This document shows positions 57,337 to 64,000 of a DNA stretch of 64,000 nucleotides, one piece after another. The stretch is from assembly GCA_030158125.1 (NCBI GenBank), contig JAOATL010000002.1, forward strand, positions 33,672 to 97,671. The letters run 5' to 3'. Both the position numbers and the translations under genes were made by a program. How positions within the stretch are numbered: position 1 is the stretch's first letter; each line of letters starts with the position of its first letter. Source of the DNA: Limnohabitans sp. Its GTDB lineage: Bacteria > Pseudomonadota > Gammaproteobacteria > Burkholderiales > Burkholderiaceae_C. Below the pieces are notes generated by a model. It made no database searches. It worked only from the letters and a program-made list of their open reading frames with translations, and was not told where the DNA came from.

Positions 57337-60300
57337 TTAAGTCTTGTCTGTTTCACGCACCAAGTATGAATAAATGACAGGTACCACCACCAATGTTAAA
57401 AAGGTGGAAGTCAGAACACCGCCAATGATGGCGCGTCCCATACCGGCCTGTAACTCGCCCCCCTCGTTCAGCGCCAAGGCCAAAGGCAGCATGCCAAAAA
57501 TCATGGCAAAGGTGGTCATCATGATGGGCCGCATGCGCACTTGTCCGGCCGCTAGCAATGCCGCTTTGACATCCATGCCACGTTTGCGGGATTCATTGGC
57601 AAAGTCAATCAGCAAAATGGCGTTTTTGGTCACCAAGCCCATGAGCATCACCATGCCAATCATGGAAAACAAGTTCAAAGTGGTGTGGGTTAGCCACAAT
57701 GTGAACATCACCCCAATCAGCGCTAACGGCAACGATGCCATGATGGCGATGGGCTGCTTGAAACTGTTGAACTGACTGGCCAAGACGATGTAGATGAACA
57801 ACACAGCCATCAGCATGGCACTCAAAATGGCAGCGAAGGCATCTTGTTGATCTTTTGTAGATCCCTGCAAGTCAAAATAGATGCCTTCAGGCGGCGTAGT
57901 TGCTTTCATCATGGCTTGAACATCTGCGCCAACATCACCAGCAGGCCGACCTTGCACGCTGGCAAAGATGGCTTCGCGTCGCATGAGGTTTTGACGTCGA
58001 ATCACCTCCGGGTTGGCGGTAGGTTCTATGCGCGCCACACGAGACAACTCGATGGCTTGACCATCCTTGGCATAGGCAACCGGCAATTTGTTCATTTGCA
58101 CCAAATGCTGCCGATCAAGTTCTGGCAAGCGCAAGACCACTTGAACTTGTTCACCATCGCCAGCCAGCCAGGTGGTGGCCACTTCCCCATTGAGATACGC
58201 TCGGAGGGTTTGTGCAACTTGAGATGCATTCAATCCCAACTCCCGTACCGCCAGCGGATCGAGCTTGACGCTGTAGGCCGTCAGGCCAGGTTTGACTGAC
58301 AAATCCACGTCGACGATGCCTGGGATGGTTTTGATTTTTTCTGAAAAATCTTTGCTAAATTGAGACAGGCGGTCTGAATCATTGCCCAGAACTGCAATGT
58401 AAATTGGACGGTCCAGACCAATGGCCACTTCAATGCCAGAAATTGGTTGCGTTAATTTTCGCAGAGACGCTTCAATTTGCTTTTGAGTTCGCTGGCGCTC
58501 GGATTTTGGTTTCAAAACGATGTTCAACGCAGCCTGATTACGACCCACTAAAAAACCAGCATCACTGCCACCGATGACGGTGACCAGCGTACTTACTTCT
58601 GGCACAGTGCGGATGGCTGCCTCAACTTGCGCGAGTTTCTCGCTGCTTCTTTGCAAGCTAGACCCTACTGGCAAACGCATGGTGATTTGAATCAAGCCTC
58701 GGTCCGTTTGAGGGATGAACTCAGTGCCCACAATGCCCGCCAAGAAAAAAGCCAAGACCAAACTGAGCACGGCCCCAGTCAATACAATGGCGCGGTGTGA
58801 GAGGCGAATCCAAGGTCCGATGGACCACTTGGCCTCGTTAAAAATCCAATGAATCAGGGCGTCGTAGCCAGAATGGCACTTCAGCATGAAACGGTCTACC
58901 TGCGCAATGAAAAAACCAAGAACAGGGACTCGGTTTAAATTGGCATGAGCCGGCTCAGGCCAGACGCTAGACAGCATCGGGTCCAACGTAAAACTGACCA
59001 GCAAAGAAATCATCACGGCCACCACCACGGTGATGCCAAAAGGGAAAAACAAGCGCCCCGTGATGCCATCCATGAATGCCATGGGCACGAAAACGGCGCA
59101 AATTGCAAAGGTGGTGGCCAAAACGGCCAATCCAATCTCTTGTGTTCCTTCAAGGGCTGCCTGTACATGTGATTTGCCCATGGCCAAATGTCGCACAATG
59201 TTTTCGCGAACCACAATGGCATCGTCAACCAGCAGACCGATGCACAAAGACAAGGCCATCATGGTCATGAAGTTCAATGTAAAACCAAATGCCTGAATGG
59301 CAATGAAGCTGGAAATGACAGAAATAGGCAATGTCAAACCCGTGATCACGGTGCTGCGCCACGATTTTAAAAACAACAGCACAATGACGACAGTCAACAA
59401 TGCACCCTCAAGTAAAGTGCGTTGCACGCCCTGCAATGAATCTTTAACCCAATCACTGTTCAAGTTGATGGTGCGCAATTCAACATCAGCGGGTATTTGA
59501 GTTTTGAGTTCTAGCAGCGCTTCTTTAATCCCCTCACCTGTTGACACAATGTTGGCATCTTGCTGCTTGAATACTTCAATGCTGATGGCACGCTGTTCAT
59601 TGATGCGCGCTAAAGACTCGAGTTCTTTTTCACGCAAATACAAATTGCCGAGATCGGCAACTGTGACAGGCAGGCCGTTGTGCTGATGAACCACCACGCC
59701 ATTGAGGTCCAAATAATTTTTGGCCCGACCATCCATGCGAAAAATACCATCTTGGGTAGCATTCGAGATCAGGCCAATGGGTGCATCCTGGTTTTGCGTC
59801 TTCAAGGCAGCGCTGATCTCGCCGGGCAAAACAGCGTTGGCCCTTAGTTTTTGTTGATCCAGATCCACGCGAATTTCACGCGTCGCATTGCCAGATATTT
59901 TGATAAAAGCAACGCCATCAATTCGCTGCAAACGCCGCACGACTTGGAGTTCTGCCAACATTGACACGTCACGATGGGTTTTGGTGTTGGACAAAATACC
60001 AATCACTGCAACAGGTTCAGAAGCTTCGTTGTTGACGCGCAGCACCAAGGGTGTCTTGGCATCTTTGGGAAATACGGCTTGGACCGCTGCCATTTTGTCG
60101 CGCACGTCTTGCATGCTTCGCGCCATGTCCGCATTCAAATTGAACTCTACGCTGGTTTGGCTGCGCCCTTCGAAGGAACGAGAAGTGATTCGTTTCACAC
60201 CCGAAATACCGTTCAAAGCTTCTTCAATTTTTTTGGTAATTTCTTCCTCAACCGATTGAGGCGATGCGCCAGGGTACAGAACATCCACATAAGCCACAGG

Positions 60301-60426
60301 CAGGTTCAGATCCGGCAGCTGTTCAACGCCCAATTTGACATAAGAGACAACACCCAAGACACACAAGGCCAACATCACCATGACCGCAAAAACCGGCCTT
60401 GCAATCGAAACGCGCGTAACCCACAT
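57337..60426 (-). CDS. RND efflux transporter permease (AcrB/HAE1-like)
   Basis: 1029 residues, full AcrB-family length with 12 membrane helices and two large periplasmic loops. The N-terminus WVTRVSIARPVFAVMVMLALCVLG is typical. The proton-relay pair Asp401-Asp402 lies in IGLLVDDAIVVRENI, and the C-terminal half has GLVTKNAILLIDFANESRKRG. It exports drugs or other amphiphiles with proton antiport. The ATG overlaps the adaptor stop by one base. The outer-membrane channel is not in the window. Confidence 0.96.
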   Translation of the reverse strand: MWVTRVSIARPVFAVMVMLALCVLGVVSYVKLGVEQLPDLNLPVAYVDVLYPGASPQSVEEEITKKIEEALNGISGVKRITSRSFEGRSQTSVEFNLNADMARSMQDVRDKMAAVQAVFPKDAKTPLVLRVNNEASEPVAVIGILSNTKTHRDVSMLAELQVVRRLQRIDGVAFIKISGNATREIRVDLDQQKLRANAVLPGEISAALKTQNQDAPIGLISNATQDGIFRMDGRAKNYLDLNGVVVHQHNGLPVTVADLGNLYLREKELESLARINEQRAISIEVFKQQDANIVSTGEGIKEALLELKTQIPADVELRTINLNSDWVKDSLQGVQRTLLEGALLTVVIVLLFLKSWRSTVITGLTLPISVISSFIAIQAFGFTLNFMTMMALSLCIGLLVDDAIVVRENIVRHLAMGKSHVQAALEGTQEIGLAVLATTFAICAVFVPMAFMDGITGRLFFPFGITVVVAVMISLLVSFTLDPMLSSVWPEPAHANLNRVPVLGFFIAQVDRFMLKCHSGYDALIHWIFNEAKWSIGPWIRLSHRAIVLTGAVLSLVLAFFLAGIVGTEFIPQTDRGLIQITMRLPVGSSLQRSSEKLAQVEAAIRTVPEVSTLVTVIGGSDAGFLVGRNQAALNIVLKPKSERQRTQKQIEASLRKLTQPISGIEVAIGLDRPIYIAVLGNDSDRLSQFSKDFSEKIKTIPGIVDVDLSVKPGLTAYSVKLDPLAVRELGLNASQVAQTLRAYLNGEVATTWLAGDGEQVQVVLRLPELDRQHLVQMNKLPVAYAKDGQAIELSRVARIEPTANPEVIRRQNLMRREAIFASVQGRPAGDVGADVQAMMKATTPPEGIYFDLQGSTKDQQDAFAAILSAMLMAVLFIYIVLASQFNSFKQPIAIMASLPLALIGVMFTLWLTHTTLNLFSMIGMVMLMGLVTKNAILLIDFANESRKRGMDVKAALLAAGQVRMRPIMMTTFAMIFGMLPLALALNEGGELQAGMGRAIIGGVLTSTFLTLVVVPVIYSYLVRETDKT

Positions 60427-61541
60427 CAGGGCTTGACCTCAACCCGGAGACCTTCTTTCAAGCCCTCAAAACGCAGCGCCAACACCGTGTCAGAAGCTTT
60501 GATGCCATCCAAAATATAAACATGTGAACCGGCGGCGTCTTTCAGGCCTAGGGAGACCGTTTGGCGTTTCAAAATACCGTCATGAATGACCCAAACAATG
60601 CTTTTACCGCCCTCTTCCTGAACTGCAGCAACTGGCAGCGTCAGCCCTTCTTGGGCAAGTGCATAGACATGATGCGCCAAGCCCATGAGTCCTGGTCGGA
60701 TTGATGACGTGGTGACAGGCTCAGCCAATGAAACATACACAGGCAATGCACGAGTGCCCAAATCGTTACCGGGCCCAATGCGATCAATGCGCCCTTGAAC
60801 AGGTGTTGCAACGGCTTCAAACTGAATCTGTACCTGAAGACCCGGCTTTAAAAATTGACCTGCCGCTGAATCGACCATGGTCTTGAATTCGAGTCGCCGA
60901 GGATTGACCAAATGAAACACTTCTTGATCAATGGAGAGCTTTTCCCCTAATGTCACCATGCGGCGTGCCACCACACCATCAAAGGGGGCCGTGATGGCGG
61001 CATCGGCCAACTGCTTTGAGTGAGCCAACTGGGCAGTTTCGGCCGCTTTGAGTTGAGCCAATTGACTGGCCAAATTGGCTTGAGAGGCGGCCAAGGCCGT
61101 CTCGGAGATAAAGCTTTGCCGCACCAAATCTTCATTGGCTTTGTGCTGAACCAAACTCAATTGATGATTACGCTGTGCGGCCACAACCGCCGCTTGGCGC
61201 TCATCTGTGCGAGAGATTAAATCGCGCACATCCAATTCCGCAAGGACTTGTCCTTTTTGAACAAGCTGTCCCTCTGCAACATTCAAGCGCATCAACGCAC
61301 CTGCCACTTTGCTGCGAACCGTTGCAAGCTCGGTTGCAATCAGTACACCAGACATGTCAACTTGCCCTGACAGCGCTTTCAATTGAGGGCGCGTGACCTC
61401 ATTCGCTTGAAAGACTTTGACAATGACCTCTGCTTGCTGCGGTGCTTTATCACGATGTTTCAAAGCATAGAAAGCGCCACCGCCAATGACCAGCACAAGA
61501 GTTAAAAGCATCCAATGAGATGCGCGCGATGTGAAGTTCAT
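60426..61541 (-). CDS. RND efflux periplasmic adaptor (membrane fusion protein)
   Basis: 371 residues. An N-terminal anchor (WMLLTLVLVIGGGAFYAL) is followed by a split biotinyl-lipoyl region around VRSKVAGALMRLNVAEGQLVQKGQ and ITAPFDGVVARRMVTLGE, an alpha-hairpin with Ala/Gln-rich heptads in between, and C-terminal beta-barrel domains. It links the pump to an outer-membrane channel. It precedes the permease and is 14 bp downstream of the decarboxylase stop on the same strand. Confidence 0.94.
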   Translation of the reverse strand: MNFTSRASHWMLLTLVLVIGGGAFYALKHRDKAPQQAEVIVKVFQANEVTRPQLKALSGQVDMSGVLIATELATVRSKVAGALMRLNVAEGQLVQKGQVLAELDVRDLISRTDERQAAVVAAQRNHQLSLVQHKANEDLVRQSFISETALAASQANLASQLAQLKAAETAQLAHSKQLADAAITAPFDGVVARRMVTLGEKLSIDQEVFHLVNPRRLEFKTMVDSAAGQFLKPGLQVQIQFEAVATPVQGRIDRIGPGNDLGTRALPVYVSLAEPVTTSSIRPGLMGLAHHVYALAQEGLTLPVAAVQEEGGKSIVWVIHDGILKRQTVSLGLKDAAGSHVYILDGIKASDTVLALRFEGLKEGLRVEVKP

Positions 61542-61555
61542 GCCTTAGGTGCAGT

Positions 61556-63829
61556 TCAGTCTACGCGCACACAATCAGCGTAATAACGCTTCACACCATC
61601 TGCACCTTTTTCCTCCACCAAACCATGAATGTCAGTTTCAAAGCCAGGGCATTGCAAATTGAATTCTCGTGAAAACTTCAAGTAGTCAACGATCTTCTTG
61701 TTAAAGACTTCGCCGGGCACCAGCAGCGGAATGCCTGGTGGGTAAGGCGTCACCAAACCGACCGTGATGCGGCCTTCAATTTCATCGATCGAAACGCGTT
61801 CTGTTTTGCGACGGGCAATTTGCGCGTAGGCATCGGCTGGCGTCATGGCTGGCGTGAGGTCTGACAAATACATTTCAGTCGTCAAACGCGCCACATCGTA
61901 TTTTGCATAGAGCGCATGAATGTGCTGACACAAGTCACGCAAGCCCATGCGTTCATACTTAGGTTGTTTTTGACAGAACTCGGGCATGATGCGCCACATC
62001 GGTTGATTGCGGTCGTAATCGTCTTTGAACTGCTGTAAAGCGGTCAACAACGAATTCCATCGACCTTTGGTAATGCCGATGGTGAACATGATGAAGAAGC
62101 TGTAAAGCCCCGTCTTCTCAACAACAACACCGTGCTCCGTCAAGAACTTGGTCAGCACGGAGGCTGGGATGCCGGTTTTGTCAAACTTGCCATCCAAATT
62201 CAAGCCCGGGGTGACGATGGTTGCCTTGATAGGATCAAGCATGTTGAAGCCGTCGGCCATTTGGCCGAAACCGTGCCACTTGCTGCCCTTTTTGCGGGAA
62301 TCGCTGCGGATGATCCAGTCCTCTGCACGGCCGATGCCTTCATCAACCAAATTCTCTGGCCCCCAAACCTTGAACCACCAGTCTTTGCCGTATTCATCGT
62401 CTACCTTGCGCATGGCGCGGCGGAAGTCCAAGGCTTCGGCAATGCTTTCTTCGACCAATGCGGTACCACCCGGCGGCTCCATCATGGCGGCAGCAACGTC
62501 GCAACTTGCAATGATGCTGTACTGGGGGCTGGTGCTGGTGTGCATCAAGTACGCTTCATTGAACAAGTGTCTGTCCAGCTTGGTGTTTTGTGAATCTTGA
62601 ATCAACACATGGCTGGCTTGGCTGATGCCGGCCAACAATTTGTGAATGGACTGCGTGGCGTAAACCACTGAGTTTTTAGGTCTTGCGCGCTTCTTGCCCA
62701 TGGCGTGGTAAGTGCCATAAAAGGGATGAAATGCCGCGTGAGGAAGCCAAGCCTCATCGAAGTGCAAGTTTTCAACATACCCGTCCAACATGCCCTTGAT
62801 GGTTTCTGTGTTGTACAACACACCATCGTAAGTTGACTGCGTCAAAGTCATGACTCGCGGCTTGACCTTCTTCGCATCAACGCCTTTGAGCAAGGGATTG
62901 GCCTTGATCTTTGCTTGAATGTTGGCCACTTCAAACTCACTCTGGGGAATGGGGCCAATGATGCCGTAGTGATTGCGTGTCGGTTTCAAGAAAACAGGAA
63001 TAGCGCCTGTCATGATGATGGCGTGCAAGATGGACTTGTGGCAATTGCGATCGACCACCACCACATCACCTGGCGCCACTGTATGGTGCCAAACCATTTT
63101 GTTGGAGGTGCTGGTGCCATTGGTCACAAAGAAACAATGGTCGGCATTGAAAATGCGCGCAGCATTGCGCTCGCTCTCACCAATGGCACCATTGTGATCA
63201 AGCAATTGACCCAATTCTTCTACCGCATTGCAGACGTCTGCGCGCAGCATGTTTTCACCATAAAACTGGTGGTACATCTGTCCCACAGGACTCTTGAGAA
63301 AGGCAACGCCACCCGAGTGGCCAGGGCAATGCCATGAGTAAGAGCCATCTTCGGCGTAGTCCAGCAAAGCTTTGAAAAAAGGCGGCTGAACACCTTCTAA
63401 ATAACTTTTGGCCTCGCGAATGATGTGGCGCGATACAAACTCGGGGGTGTCTTCAAACATGTGAATGAAACCATGCAGTTCGCGCAAGATGTCGTTTGGA
63501 ATATGGCGAGACGTTTTGGTTTCGCCATAAATGTAAATTGGCACATCTGCATTTTTACGGCGAACTTCTTCAATGAACGCGCGCAAACTCAACACAGCCG
63601 GATCAAGGTCCGGCCCAGGTGTGAACTCTTCATCGTCAATCGACAAAATGAAGGCACTGGCACGAGATTGCTGCTGCGCAAACTGCGACAAGTCACCATA
63701 ACTGGTAACGCCTAAAACTTCAAAACCTTCGGTCTCAATGGCTTGCGCCAAGGCACGGATACCCAAACCTGAGGTGTTCTCAGAACGGTAGTCTTCGTCG
63801 ATGATGACAATCGGAAAACGGAATTTCAT
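61556..63829 (-). CDS. PLP-dependent arginine/lysine/ornithine decarboxylase (class III)
   Basis: 757 residues, almost the same size as biodegradative arginine decarboxylase AdiA. An N-terminal response-regulator-like wing domain (FPIVIIDEDYRSENTSG) is followed by the PLP domain with FVTNGTSTSNKMVWH, DRNCHKSILHAI and the PLP-Lys397 in QSIHKLLAGISQASH, then the C-terminal domain with TPYPPGIPLLVPGE. It decarboxylates arginine, lysine or ornithine to the polyamine precursor; motif flavour slightly favours arginine. No antiporter neighbour is present. The ATG at 63829 is chosen over an upstream in-frame TTG-type start because it gives the canonical N-terminus. Confidence 0.93.
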   Translation of the reverse strand: MKFRFPIVIIDEDYRSENTSGLGIRALAQAIETEGFEVLGVTSYGDLSQFAQQQSRASAFILSIDDEEFTPGPDLDPAVLSLRAFIEEVRRKNADVPIYIYGETKTSRHIPNDILRELHGFIHMFEDTPEFVSRHIIREAKSYLEGVQPPFFKALLDYAEDGSYSWHCPGHSGGVAFLKSPVGQMYHQFYGENMLRADVCNAVEELGQLLDHNGAIGESERNAARIFNADHCFFVTNGTSTSNKMVWHHTVAPGDVVVVDRNCHKSILHAIIMTGAIPVFLKPTRNHYGIIGPIPQSEFEVANIQAKIKANPLLKGVDAKKVKPRVMTLTQSTYDGVLYNTETIKGMLDGYVENLHFDEAWLPHAAFHPFYGTYHAMGKKRARPKNSVVYATQSIHKLLAGISQASHVLIQDSQNTKLDRHLFNEAYLMHTSTSPQYSIIASCDVAAAMMEPPGGTALVEESIAEALDFRRAMRKVDDEYGKDWWFKVWGPENLVDEGIGRAEDWIIRSDSRKKGSKWHGFGQMADGFNMLDPIKATIVTPGLNLDGKFDKTGIPASVLTKFLTEHGVVVEKTGLYSFFIMFTIGITKGRWNSLLTALQQFKDDYDRNQPMWRIMPEFCQKQPKYERMGLRDLCQHIHALYAKYDVARLTTEMYLSDLTPAMTPADAYAQIARRKTERVSIDEIEGRITVGLVTPYPPGIPLLVPGEVFNKKIVDYLKFSREFNLQCPGFETDIHGLVEEKGADGVKRYYADCVRVD

Positions 63830-63948
63830 AGGGGACCTGCCTTGGGTCAAAAAAATGGACAACAGGGGCAAAGTGTAATGAATATTCAGCCCATGAGAAG
63901 TCAATCCGATGAAGAATCTGCGTCTAAACTGCTATACTTGCGGGCTTC

Positions 63949-64000
63949 GGAGCGGTGGATGAGTGGTTTAAGTCGCACGCCTGGAAAGCGTGTGTGGGTT
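63949..64000 (+). tRNA. tRNA-Ser(GGA), 3'-truncated by window edge
   Basis: The first 52 bases of a tRNA-Ser: acceptor start GGAGCGG, a class-II D-arm (GATGAGTGGTTTAAGTCG) and an anticodon arm whose loop reads CTGGAAA, giving anticodon GGA. The long variable arm typical of tRNA-Ser begins at the edge. A TATACT -10-like box at 63933-63938 lies just upstream. The gene is divergent from the decarboxylase. Confidence 0.93.

Overview
The window looks like a chromosomal segment of a betaproteobacterium of the order Burkholderiales, most likely family Comamonadaceae (a freshwater Limnohabitans- or Rhodoferax-like lineage). This is an inference from protein flavour, roughly 50% GC, and gene orders such as rimP-nusA-infB-rbfA-truB-typA, ratA-rnfH divergent from smpB, and mltG-tmk-holB-tatD. 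No prophage, insertion sequence, CRISPR array or rRNA operon is visible. The window opens inside a thiolase gene and closes inside a tRNA-Ser gene.

Layout. 1-7.2 kb (+): a tightly packed acyl-CoA catabolic cluster (thiolase, large acyl-CoA dehydrogenase, Dabb protein, two SDRs, PaaI-type thioesterase, MDR reductase, GST-like protein), followed by tex and a patatin-like hydrolase. 10.8-14.8 kb: Fe-type alcohol dehydrogenase (-), HSL-type esterase (+), a thioesterase-GNAT fusion (+) and ygfZ (-). 14.9-19.1 kb (+): mltG-tmk-holB-tatD plus a coupled ankyrin-repeat protein. 19.3-25.6 kb (-): a translationally coupled operon of a FemAB/GNAT-like protein, PaiB-like flavoprotein, a TadA/haloalkane-dehalogenase-like fusion, LD-carboxypeptidase and a penicillin-acylase-family enzyme. 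25.7-31.8 kb: a small membrane protein (+), then guaB-guaA-DUF1800-DUF1501 on the minus strand. 31.9-35.3 kb: rnfH-ratA (-), smpB (+), a 3-hydroxyisobutyryl-CoA hydrolase-like enzyme and a DMT exporter (-). 35.3-43.5 kb (-): rimP-nusA-infB-rbfA-truB-typA. 43.8-50.3 kb (-): a complete peptide-type ABC importer. 50.4-57.3 kb: two TonB-dependent receptors flanking fabI; the first carries an in-frame amber stop. 57.3-61.5 kb (-): an RND efflux pump and its adaptor. 61.6-63.8 kb (-): an arginine/lysine/ornithine decarboxylase. 63.9 kb: start of tRNA-Ser(GGA).

Most genes are housekeeping or ordinary accessory metabolism. The least ordinary items are the single-ORF fusion of tRNA adenosine deaminase to a DhlA-like dehalogenase domain with its catalytic and halide-binding residues apparently intact; the coupled cell-wall/amide-hydrolysis operon that contains it; the hotdog-thioesterase/GNAT fusion; the TonB receptor with a premature TAG; DUF1800/DUF1501 placed directly behind guaBA; a long hairpin ending at the tex start codon; and a structured intergenic stretch upstream of fabI. 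I do not see a clearly new defence or mobile system here.
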